Source: Enterobacter asburiae
Lineage (GTDB): Bacteria; Pseudomonadota; Gammaproteobacteria; Enterobacterales; Enterobacteriaceae
DNA length: 64,000 nt
Direction: 5' to 3'
Assembly: GCF_024599655.1 (NCBI RefSeq)
Contig: NZ_CP102247.1
Location: 2,914,001-2,978,000, forward strand
The notes under the pieces are model-generated. The model was not told the origin of the DNA, made no database searches, and saw nothing but the letters and a program-made list of their open reading frames with translations. Numbering within the stretch: the first letter of the stretch is position 1; the number at the start of each line of letters is the position of its first letter. Both the position numbers and the translations under genes were made by a program. Below are positions 15,504 through 22,963 of this stretch, piece after piece.

Positions 15504-16488
15504 TTTCTTTACTGATTTAAATAACTTCATCAAGCAAAAACCACTTGATTACATGCGCGAATTTGGAATTGAAATCGAACCAAATATGCAAATCCCCTGC
15601 CCTATATGTGGGGGTGAAAATCGTTTTAATTGGAGAAGTACAGGCAAGCATGCAAATACGGGTTATTGCAGGTCAGGCGACAGTCACGGCGGTAATGTAT
15701 TGCAACCACTAACAATCATACAAGCGATAACTAAATTTTCTCTTTCTGATATTGGTGCGCATTTAGGTTTTAATAAAACCAAGAAATGGCACAACCCCAA
15801 TCATCTTATAATGAGGAATGCGCCAAAACAAAAATCCTATGTGCAGTCACTTGAACCTTTAAGTGAAGTTCAGTTAAATGAATTTAATAAAATCGCCAGC
15901 CAGTATTTTAAAAATGCCACATATAAAGAAAGCCCTTATCTATTATCAAAGGGCATTTCTAAAATGATGTGGGTAACAGGCCATGATAAAACCCTCTTGC
16001 CATACAGCCGTAATGGAAAAATATCAGCATTACAGGCCTTAAGCAAAGATGGGAAAGATAAAAACCTTATTAAATACAGTCAAGGAAGCGGCGCATACTA
16101 TGCCGAATGGATGCCAAATGTGGAGATTAGAACAATATTCATTGGTGAAGGTCTCGCAACCGTCTGCGCTATTCAAGAGACATTATCCCATTTTTATCAT
16201 GGTTCATTATTTGTGACATCACGAAGCGCTAACAATCTATATTATGTAGCAAGTGAATTACGTTGTTTATTCCCTACCGTACCAATATGTGTACTTACTG
16301 ACAACGATGAAAGTAATGCAGGTTTAAAAGCAACAAAAAAGACTATTGAGAACATTAATAACTGCTGGTGGGCAATGCCCGTTAACGTTGGTGAGGATTG
16401 GTGTGATGTTTTTCAGCGCGGAAAATCTTTCTTGCATGATGAATTTCGAGGGGTTCTTACAAACAGCATCCCAACGCTATCATTATAA
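15496..16488 (+). CDS. P4-alpha-like zinc-ribbon/Toprim primase
   Basis: A 330-aa protein. A zinc finger (CPICGGENRFNWRST...GYCRSGDSHGG, residues about 35-70) is of the kind found in phage P4 alpha-type primases. A Toprim region follows, with IFIGEGLATVCAIQ near residue 215 and ICVLTDNDESNAG near residue 272. No helicase domain is fused; the separate RepA-like gene supplies it. I chose the ATG at 15496, overlapping the previous stop; the open frame further upstream is only shared sequence of that gene. Together with the helicase and iterons it forms a self-contained replication module. Confidence 0.8.
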   Translation: MANFFTDLNNFIKQKPLDYMREFGIEIEPNMQIPCPICGGENRFNWRSTGKHANTGYCRSGDSHGGNVLQPLTIIQAITKFSLSDIGAHLGFNKTKKWHNPNHLIMRNAPKQKSYVQSLEPLSEVQLNEFNKIASQYFKNATYKESPYLLSKGISKMMWVTGHDKTLLPYSRNGKISALQALSKDGKDKNLIKYSQGSGAYYAEWMPNVEIRTIFIGEGLATVCAIQETLSHFYHGSLFVTSRSANNLYYVASELRCLFPTVPICVLTDNDESNAGLKATKKTIENINNCWWAMPVNVGEDWCDVFQRGKSFLHDEFRGVLTNSIPTLSL

Positions 16489-16936
16489 ATACTCTTACTC
16501 TGATTACATTGATTTATTTTCAAGAACCACCATCACCTGCCCTTTACATGGTCAATTTGAACGTATCGGCATTTATCACATTTACGGCGATGAATGCCCC
16601 ACATGCCAACACAGTAAGCAGCGAATTTATTATAACTATGTAATGCAATCGGAGAACATTATCAAAATTGGCAGGTCAGCTAACGTCTTTGCGCGAATGA
16701 GTAAATTATCATTTGATTTAGGTCGACCGTGTTTATTGCATAATGTATGCTCTTACAACTCAAGACGTGAAGCATGGGATTCAGAACGGTTCGCCCATTC
16801 CATGTTCAAACAATTCAATATATCGCCGTTTGATTTAAAATTCGCTGGTTCGTCTGAATTTTTCAAAATAGTGCCATCAATGGCATGTAATTCCTTAATT
16901 ATTTCAGGGGGTAAATTAGTTTATGAGCATCATTAA
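16406..16936 (+). CDS. GIY-YIG (T5orf172/MUG113-type) nuclease with zinc-binding N-terminus
   Basis: About 176 aa. A CPLHG...DECPTCQ zinc-binding unit (TITCPLHGQFERIGIYHIYG) is followed by YNYVMQSENIIKIGRSANVFARM. This is the YV...IKIG signature of the T5orf172/MUG113 branch of GIY-YIG nucleases. A tail AHSMFKQF...SSEFFKI is typical of that domain. The start is uncertain: ATG 16406 has GAGG nine bases upstream, and 16436 is possible. It overlaps the primase by 83 bp in another frame. It could act as a homing-type or anti-helper nuclease. Confidence 0.7.
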   Translation: MFFSAENLSCMMNFEGFLQTASQRYHYKYSYSDYIDLFSRTTITCPLHGQFERIGIYHIYGDECPTCQHSKQRIYYNYVMQSENIIKIGRSANVFARMSKLSFDLGRPCLLHNVCSYNSRREAWDSERFAHSMFKQFNISPFDLKFAGSSEFFKIVPSMACNSLIISGGKLVYEHH

Positions 16937-16963
16937 ATGTTAGCCCCTTTCGGGGCTTAACAT
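16937..16963. terminator. Hairpin terminator between convergent genes
   Basis: ATGTTAGCCCC and GGGGCTTAACAT form a stem of about eleven pairs with a 4-nt TTTC loop, immediately after the GIY-YIG stop and before the stop of the convergent exported-protein gene. Confidence 0.65.
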
Positions 16964-17401
16964 CTACTTGTCATTTTTCGAGTTGTCAGTATAACTTACG
17001 ATTTTACACTCTGTGTTTTTCTCATTGATAATATTATACTGCCTATTTATGCCATCACCTGTATAGATGATTGAAAATTCATCCCAAGCGCTAACAGGCA
17101 TATCAGGGCTTTTGCCACCTTTAAATTTCTTAGGGTCTATTGCATGAGCATATACAGATACATTTATTCCATTTTGCATTTGCACACCACCAACCATGTG
17201 ATAAAGTCCAGTACCATGTTCAGCTAGTAATTCTTTATCTCCTTTTCCAACCATAGCAATATTGATTACATCACTATCCAGAATATCCACATGCGGATAT
17301 TCTGCACCACAATTTAACTTGTAATTGTAACTATATTCAGCATGACAAAAAGCAGACGTAAAACCAGTTGCAATTATTGCACTTAATAGAATTTTTTTCA
17401 T
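16964..17401 (-). CDS. Unknown exported protein
   Basis: A 145-aa protein with a signal peptide (MKKILLSAIIATGFTSAFCHA, cleavage near residue 21). The mature part is beta-rich and has two cysteines (KLNCGAEYP, NTECKIV) that could pair in the periplasm. The family is not recognised. No clear ribosome site precedes the ATG. It stands alone between the replication operon and the integrase, in a cargo-like position, and is the second exported product of the element. Confidence 0.6.
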   Translation of the reverse strand: MKKILLSAIIATGFTSAFCHAEYSYNYKLNCGAEYPHVDILDSDVINIAMVGKGDKELLAEHGTGLYHMVGGVQMQNGINVSVYAHAIDPKKFKGGKSPDMPVSAWDEFSIIYTGDGINRQYNIINEKNTECKIVSYTDNSKNDK

Positions 17402-17495
17402 TTATTGGAACCATCAATTTCATACTGGTACTTAAAATACCACACAATTAAAATGGTTTTTGTAATAAAGGATTTCAATCTGTTTAATTACTTAT

Positions 17496-17584
17496 GTTCG
17501 CTACGCTCACGCCCCTACGGGGCTGGTGGGTGAAGAAAAGGAAGTTTTGAAACCACATTCTTTCCACCCACCAGCGCGGAGCGC
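17496..17584. repeat. Dispersed element repeat, copy 3 (89 bp, full)
   Basis: Identical to 12118-12206 over 89 bases and in the same orientation. It ends 19 bp before the stop of the integrase C-terminal frame. The large hairpin could act as its terminator. Confidence 0.95.
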
Positions 17585-17603
17585 GTGAACGAAGTGAACT
17601 TAA

Positions 17604-18095
17604 TTAATTAGCATCATTCAGCGCCTTTAACATTTTCTGTAATGGTAAGCGCGTTATATAAACTCTATCAGTAATTCCATGCGCTGCATGACCTAAAATA
17701 AAGGTTCGTGTACTATCATCAGCATCAGTATCACGTAATCTGTTAGACATACTATGGCGGTAGCAATGGCTTGTTCGTTTTAAACCAATAGTTTTATACG
17801 CCTTGCTGATTTTATCCATAATGCTGTTTAATCCATTCTTCATTACGGGCTTTTCTTCCCATACGTTAAGCGCTAAAAGTGCATCGCAAATTGGTATGTT
17901 TCGTTTACTTGATTCTGTTTTAGTGGTTTTCCCTTCTTCATGAGTATTAATGCTAATGCATTTAATCCCTTCTATTTCGATGTAATCATCCTTTGTGATT
18001 TGCCGTAACTCGCTAACCCGCATCCCTGTATAATACATAAGTACATTAGCCCAATAATTTTGAACGTCTTTAGTTACTGCTGGTTGCTCAATCAT
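17604..18095 (-). CDS. int: Tyrosine integrase, catalytic C-terminal part
   Basis: A 163-aa frame carrying the whole tyrosine recombinase catalytic set: Arg in YYTGMRVSELRQ, HxxR in SHCYRHSMSN, His in ILGHAAHG and the nucleophile Tyr in DRVYITR. It begins at an ATG overlapping the stop of the N-terminal frame in CAAAAAATGA. One more A in that run would join the two into a normal integrase of about 400 aa. Either a base was lost, or a -1 slip or coupled re-initiation makes the enzyme. It would act on attP within rprA. Confidence 0.85.
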   Translation of the reverse strand: MIEQPAVTKDVQNYWANVLMYYTGMRVSELRQITKDDYIEIEGIKCISINTHEEGKTTKTESSKRNIPICDALLALNVWEEKPVMKNGLNSIMDKISKAYKTIGLKRTSHCYRHSMSNRLRDTDADDSTRTFILGHAAHGITDRVYITRLPLQKMLKALNDAN

Positions 18096-18808
18096 TTTTT
18101 GAATTGAGTTGGGGTAACTTCCTCTTTAGGTTTCTCAACACTGACCTTTTTATAATTCATCCCCCTGAATGGATTTTTATCAATCCATTCTTTAACATTC
18201 AACACAAACGCAAACATACTACCCAATGCGGTAATAATTTTCTGTTTAGTCATGGAGGCTAATTTTTCTTCATCCATGCAAGATTTAAATGAAATAACAT
18301 GCTCTTTCGTTATTTCTTCCACAGTCTCAATATTTTTCGATGTACACCAAACAATAAATCTATCTATGCAACCCGAATATGCCTTAATAGTTTTCTCTTT
18401 CCATTCAGTGTTAGCGTCAAAGTACGCTTTTTTGGCTACCGCTAAGGAATGCCCCTGTGCGACCTTCTGAGGCCGTTTAGTGCTTAAGGCAAGGGATTGC
18501 ATTGGCGAAGCGGTAGTAACAGCGTGTGGCGCTTCCTGCGAAGCCGTCGCAAGATTCCTCAATCGTTCAATCTCGTCCGAGGCAACGAGGCCATCACGAA
18601 ACTTTTTCAGCATTTCCCGCATTGAGGAAAATGGTGCTTCAAGGGATTTTAGCTCCATATACCGGATTGTTATAGATGCCGTTCTTTTTATGGCAATTGA
18701 TTTATCGCGGGTGCGCAGGATGATTTCAATCGTGCGTTTTTCATAACGCTTGCGCCATACATACCCCTTTTTATTTGTGTGCGATATGTGTGCAATTTGT
18801 GTGTCCAT
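18092..18808 (-). CDS. int: Tyrosine integrase, N-terminal DNA-binding part
   Basis: A 238-aa frame with an N-terminal arm-binding-like region and a core-binding SAM-like domain (EKTIKAYSGCIDRFIVWCTSKNI near residue 140). It ends TPTQFKK* exactly where the catalytic domain should begin. I chose the ATG at 18808, which has AAGG seven bases upstream; an ATG at 18850 is possible but its site is too close. The first codons overlie the right arm-type sites, so integrase binding may control its own expression. The start is 65 bp from attR. Confidence 0.85.
   Translation of the reverse strand: MDTQIAHISHTNKKGYVWRKRYEKRTIEIILRTRDKSIAIKRTASITIRYMELKSLEAPFSSMREMLKKFRDGLVASDEIERLRNLATASQEAPHAVTTASPMQSLALSTKRPQKVAQGHSLAVAKKAYFDANTEWKEKTIKAYSGCIDRFIVWCTSKNIETVEEITKEHVISFKSCMDEEKLASMTKQKIITALGSMFAFVLNVKEWIDKNPFRGMNYKKVSVEKPKEEVTPTQFKK
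18774..18805 (+). promoter_or_regulatory. Right cluster of putative integrase arm-type sites
   Basis: Three 10-mers, TTTGTGTGCG (18774), TATGTGTGCA (18785) and TTTGTGTGTC (18796), spaced exactly 11 bp and in the same orientation as the left cluster. They lie at the very start of the integrase gene, 68 bp from attR. Confidence 0.6.
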
Positions 18809-18873
18809 TTTCAAGCCTTGCTTAATTTTGGTTATGCCGAAAAACCGCATACCCTCAAATCAATCAATGACTT

Positions 18874-18951
18874 AAATCCCCTGAGTGAAACAACGAATTG
18901 CTGTGTGTAGTCTTTGCCCATCTCCCACGATGGGCTTTTTTTTATCCTGAT
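18874..18951. repeat. attR: right 78-bp direct repeat (truncated rprA)
   Basis: Exact copy of 5709-5786: the 3' part of rprA without its promoter and first stem-loop. It restores the rprA terminator next to the convergent glycosidase gene. The last base of the repeat is also the last base of that gene's stop codon. Confidence 0.93.
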
Positions 18952-21326
18952 TACGCGCGCTTCACCTCACAGGCACTGAGCATCCGCCACTCCGCAGGCA
19001 GCACCCGCGTTTCCCCCGTCACATTGACCGTCACCGCCTGGCGGATATCCGCCGACGATGCGCCAACCTGCAGTTCAAACTCACCCGGCTCAACGATGCG
19101 TTTCCCGTCGCGACGGGTAAAGTTGAACATCTCAACCGGCAGCGTAAAGGCGAGCGTGGCGGTTTCGCCCGGCGAGAGCGTGACGCGCTGGAAGGCCTTC
19201 AGCTCCTGAAGCGGCCGCACCTGCGTGGCGACCTTATCTCTGACATAAACCTGCACCACCTCGCTGCCGCTGCGCTCTCCGGTATTGGTGATATCCACAC
19301 TCAGCGTCACCTCGCCGTCGATCGGCACGCTGGATGCCGCCACTTTTGCCGCTCCCCAGCTAAACTGCGTCCAGCCGAGGCCGAAGCCAAACGGGTAACG
19401 CGAACCGAAATGGAACGCAAACGGCGTGCCGCCGCTTTTGAGCTTGTGATTGTAGTAATAAGGCATTGCCCCGGCGCTTTTCGGCACGCTCACCACCAGA
19501 CGCCCCTGCGGCTCGGCACGCCCCGTCAGCACGTCCGCAATCGCCCAGCCCCCTTCCTGCCCCGGCGCCCACGCCATTATCAGCGCCGCCACCTTGTCCT
19601 CCAGCCCCTGAAGGTTGTACGGACGCCCGCCGGTCATCACGACAATCACTGGCTTGCCCGTCGCCACCAGCGCCTCCAGCAACTGTTGCTGGACGCCCGG
19701 CAGGTTCAGGGAATCGGTATCGGAACCTTCCCCCACGGTACCGCTCTGGAACAGCCCGGCGAGATCGCCCACGCAGGCCACCACCACGTCACTCTCCTGC
19801 GCGGCGTTTACCGCCTCGGGGATCAGGGCGGTGCTTAGTGAAACCGGCGACTGCTGCATCGGTTTGCCGCCGCTGTCACCCGGGAAGACCGGCGCGCCCG
19901 CCATCCGTTTTTCGATGATGTGGCACCCTTTGGCATAGCGGACGTTCGATGCACCGAGATACTGCTCCAGCGCCGCGCGCGGGGTCGTGACCTGCGAGGT
20001 CTCTTCCACCATATCGCTGATGATCAAATGCACCGGGAAGCTGTAGCCGCTCAGTAACGCCAGCGGATCGTCTGCCGTCGGCCCCACTACCGCCACGCGG
20101 GGTTTGCCGCCGAGCGGTAAAATGCCGTTGTTTTCCAGCAGCGTGACCGATTTTGTCGCCACCTCCCGCGCGGCCTGGCGGGTCATATCGTTTTGCAGAT
20201 CGATACCGTTTTCATCCGCGTACGGCTTTTCAAACAGCCCCAGACGGAATTTTTCGGTCAGCACGCGCGCCACAATCTCATCCACTTTCGCCATAGAGAT
20301 CAGCCCGCGCTCTACCGCTTCCGCCAGATGCCGCGCGCAGTCATCTTTCGGCAGCTCAACGTCCAGCCCGGCGTTGAACGCCAGCGCAGCAGATTCGGCC
20401 GCGTCGTGGGAAATGCCGTGGTGCTGGTGCAGCAGGCTGACGCCGCCGTAATCCGCCACAATAATCCCGTCGAATCCCCACTGTTCGCGCAGGACGGTGG
20501 TCAGCAGGAAGCTGTCGCTGTGCCCCGGCTGGTTATCGATATCGTGGTACGCGGGCATCACCGAACCGGCGTTTGCCAGCTTGACCGCCATTTCAAACGG
20601 CAGCAGGAAGGTGTCGTTCAGCTCGCTGAACCCCAGGTGCACCGGCGCATGGTTTCGCGCGCCCTCGCTGAACGAGTGCCCCACGTAATGTTTCAGGGTC
20701 GCCAGCAGGTCGCGTTTATCGCCCTGTAATCCTTTGACGTAGGCGGTCGCCATCACGCCCACCAGCCAGGGATCTTCCCCGAAGGTCTCTTCGGTACGCC
20801 CCCAGCGCACGTCTCGGGATACGTCCAGCACCGGCGCAAGCCCCTGCTGGCAGCCGACGGAGCGCGCCTCTTTGCCAATCTGCTCTGCCGCCCGCTGCAC
20901 AAGCTCCGGATCCCAGGTCGAACCGTAGTTCAATGACGACGGGAACAGGGTGGCGTCTTTGCAGAGCAGCCCTACCAGACACTCTTCATGGAACAGCGCC
21001 GGAATGCCAAGACGCGTCTCTTCAATCATCATCCGCTGCAGGCGATTCGCTGCGCGCACGCCGGTTTTCGCATCAACGATGTGGGTGCCCAGCGGACGCG
21101 TGATCTGCCCGACGCCCAGCTTTAGCCGTTCGCTAAGCGACGCCTGCTCGCTCACGCCGGCGAATTCATCACTGAGGTCGCTGCGCTCGCGGTGGTTACC
21201 GTTTTCATCGAGGATCAGCCAGTACGCGTGCATCTGGGCGAACTTCTCTTCTGGGGTCATACGCGCCAGTAAATCGGCGACGCGCTCGTGCACGGGACGT
21301 CCCGCGTCCTTATAGATAGCAGTCAT
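18951..21326 (-). CDS. Glycoside hydrolase family 3 beta-glucosidase/beta-xylosidase
   Basis: A 791-aa protein with the GH3 layout. The (alpha/beta)8 domain has the nucleophile Asp in GIIVADYGGV near residue 290 and substrate-site motifs LKHYVGHSFSEG and RTEETFGEDPWLVG. An alpha/beta sandwich domain follows (residues about 390-640), then a C-terminal fibronectin-III-like domain. There is no signal peptide, so it should act in the cytosol on sugars brought in by the neighbouring symporter. The gene is absent from this place in E. coli. Which beta-linked sugar it cuts cannot be told. Its stop abuts the element's attR. Confidence 0.85.
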   Translation of the reverse strand: MTAIYKDAGRPVHERVADLLARMTPEEKFAQMHAYWLILDENGNHRERSDLSDEFAGVSEQASLSERLKLGVGQITRPLGTHIVDAKTGVRAANRLQRMMIEETRLGIPALFHEECLVGLLCKDATLFPSSLNYGSTWDPELVQRAAEQIGKEARSVGCQQGLAPVLDVSRDVRWGRTEETFGEDPWLVGVMATAYVKGLQGDKRDLLATLKHYVGHSFSEGARNHAPVHLGFSELNDTFLLPFEMAVKLANAGSVMPAYHDIDNQPGHSDSFLLTTVLREQWGFDGIIVADYGGVSLLHQHHGISHDAAESAALAFNAGLDVELPKDDCARHLAEAVERGLISMAKVDEIVARVLTEKFRLGLFEKPYADENGIDLQNDMTRQAAREVATKSVTLLENNGILPLGGKPRVAVVGPTADDPLALLSGYSFPVHLIISDMVEETSQVTTPRAALEQYLGASNVRYAKGCHIIEKRMAGAPVFPGDSGGKPMQQSPVSLSTALIPEAVNAAQESDVVVACVGDLAGLFQSGTVGEGSDTDSLNLPGVQQQLLEALVATGKPVIVVMTGGRPYNLQGLEDKVAALIMAWAPGQEGGWAIADVLTGRAEPQGRLVVSVPKSAGAMPYYYNHKLKSGGTPFAFHFGSRYPFGFGLGWTQFSWGAAKVAASSVPIDGEVTLSVDITNTGERSGSEVVQVYVRDKVATQVRPLQELKAFQRVTLSPGETATLAFTLPVEMFNFTRRDGKRIVEPGEFELQVGASSADIRQAVTVNVTGETRVLPAEWRMLSACEVKRA

Positions 21327-21329
21327 GTT

Positions 21330-22730
21330 TTACTCCTGTAGTGCGGAAGGGGTTGCCGGGCTGAGCTGCCCCGCGTCGGGTCTGACTTCACGCTTGCTGG
21401 CCAGCTCTTGGGCGATGGAGTCCACCAGCCGGCTGTTGAGCTTGTAGATGGCAAGCAGCGCGACCATGCAGAGGAACAGCGCGCAAGGGATAAGGGTGAA
21501 CAGCGCGTTGATGGTCGAGAGAACGCCTGGCGCCTGGGTTGCCTGTCCCGGGGCGTAATCCACCATGCCAAGCACCCAGCCGACGACCGCCCCGCCCAGC
21601 GCCAGGCCAAACTTGATGGCAAACAGCGCGGTGGAGAAGACCAGCCCGTCCAGACGACGGCCGCTGCGGTGCTCTTCGTAGTCGACCACATCGGAGAACA
21701 TGGTCCACTGCAGCGGCGTGGTGAGGTTTTGCACAAAGCTAAAGACGATGTTGAGGCCAAAAATCAGCCACACTTGCGAAGGCGGCAGGAAGAAAATCAG
21801 CGCGCCGAAAATGACGAAGGAAATAATGGTCCACTGGTAGGCGCGTACGCGATCAAATTTCCCCAGCAGCCGTTCAGATAATAATGCGCCGCTTAAGGAG
21901 GCCACCATGCCGGAAACAATAAAGGCAAAAACCAGATCCGGGCGCAACAGCACATAGTTCACGTAATACATGGTGGCGGAACCGCGCGTCACCACCGCCG
22001 TTAACAGCAAAATATTAAACAGGAACACAATACGCCACTGGCTGTTCCCGGCCAGCAGTTTTAAATCGGTGAGCATGGAGCCGGAAGTATCATTGCGCGG
22101 AGAATAACGCTCGCGGGTCATCAGAAAACAGCAGAAGAACAGCACAATTCCCAGCAGCCCCATCAGGCTCATGGCATAGAAATAGCCTTTCTGCACGTTG
22201 CCCTGGCCTAACAATGAGACCAGCGGCAGGGCAATAACCGTCACAACCAACCCGCCGATAAACGACAGGCCAAAGCGCCACGACTGCAGAGAGTGACGCT
22301 CGCGCGGGTCCAGCGTCAGCGCGCCGGGCATGGCGCAGTAAGGGACGTTAATCGCCGAATAGATAAGGCTAAGAATGGCGTAGGTCACGCAGGCATAGAC
22401 GATTTTCCCGGACGGCCCGACGTCCGGCACGTAGAAGGTGATCAGACAGCTCACGCCAAACGGGATGGCGAACCACAGCAGCCAGGGACGGAAACGTCCG
22501 TGACGCGTCCGGGTGCGATCGACGAGTGCGCCAATGCACGGGTCGACAAACGCATCGACCACGCGCACCACTAAAAACATGGTGCCCATAATCGCGGCGG
22601 GCAGCCCAAACACGTCTGTATAAAAATAAGCGAGAAATAACGTTGCCGTTTGCCAGACCAGCGCGCTGGCCATATCGCCTAAGCCATAGCCTATTTTATC
22701 TTTGGTACGCAATACAGAGGAGAGTGTCAT
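21330..22730 (-). CDS. GPH-family sugar:cation symporter
   Basis: A 466-aa, 12-span membrane protein of the glycoside-pentoside-hexuronide family (MelB/XylP/YicJ type). It has DMASALVWQT and the loop DRTRTRHGRFRPWLLW. I chose the ATG at 22730, which matches the family start (TLSSVLRTKDKIGYGLGD); an upstream start would add 27 residues. It is followed after 3 bp by the GH3 gene, so uptake and cleavage of a beta-glycoside are encoded together. A possible operator lies upstream at 22840. Confidence 0.87.
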   Translation of the reverse strand: MTLSSVLRTKDKIGYGLGDMASALVWQTATLFLAYFYTDVFGLPAAIMGTMFLVVRVVDAFVDPCIGALVDRTRTRHGRFRPWLLWFAIPFGVSCLITFYVPDVGPSGKIVYACVTYAILSLIYSAINVPYCAMPGALTLDPRERHSLQSWRFGLSFIGGLVVTVIALPLVSLLGQGNVQKGYFYAMSLMGLLGIVLFFCCFLMTRERYSPRNDTSGSMLTDLKLLAGNSQWRIVFLFNILLLTAVVTRGSATMYYVNYVLLRPDLVFAFIVSGMVASLSGALLSERLLGKFDRVRAYQWTIISFVIFGALIFFLPPSQVWLIFGLNIVFSFVQNLTTPLQWTMFSDVVDYEEHRSGRRLDGLVFSTALFAIKFGLALGGAVVGWVLGMVDYAPGQATQAPGVLSTINALFTLIPCALFLCMVALLAIYKLNSRLVDSIAQELASKREVRPDAGQLSPATPSALQE

Positions 22731-22839
22731 TGTTATTTGCCTTTTTATCAGGTTAAAACGTATTTCAACCAGTTGCGCATCATCTGAAGGGAAATGCGCA
22801 GTAAGGCTCAAGTATTAGCAACGGTTTGCGCGCTAACAA

Positions 22840-22859
22840 TTGTCTAAATTGACAGACAA
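22840..22859. promoter_or_regulatory. Inverted repeat upstream of the symporter-glycosidase operon
   Basis: TTGTCT and AGACAA are separated by 8 bp, a candidate operator for a regulator that is not encoded nearby. Confidence 0.35.
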
Positions 22860-22916
22860 ATTATGATATTTGGTTTTTTGTTTTATTTGTGATGGGGAGC
22901 ATATTCGGACGGAAAT

Positions 22917-22947
22917 AAAAAAGGCGAGGAGATATCTCCTCGCCTTT
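22917..22947 (-). terminator. ppsA terminator
   Basis: A 28-bp perfect palindrome (22920-22947) with 14-bp arms AAAGGCGAGGAGAT / ATCTCCTCGCCTTT. On the minus strand it is followed by a T-run, 17 bp after the ppsA stop. Confidence 0.85.
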
Positions 22948-22963
22948 ATCCGTTTTTAAGCGG

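Larger units (their letters stand above)
5709..18951. mobile_element. 13.2-kb integrated phage-satellite-like element in rprA
   Basis: Bounded by perfect 78-bp direct repeats (5709-5786 and 18874-18951), giving a unit of 13,165 bp. The interior is strikingly AT-rich beside the GC-rich host genes. It contains a tyrosine integrase next to the right end, paired arm-type sites, a Ner-like regulator, iterons, helicase, primase, a nuclease, a tail tape-measure gene and unknown cargo. No head, portal, terminase, other tail or lysis genes are seen, which argues for a satellite and against a complete prophage. A decayed prophage is the alternative, but the compact gene order and intact replication block make this less likely. 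Confidence 0.88.

Noticed and set aside
5787..18873. Insertion sequence or transposon
   Set aside because: No transposase and no terminal inverted repeats; a tyrosine integrase and long direct repeats fit site-specific integration.
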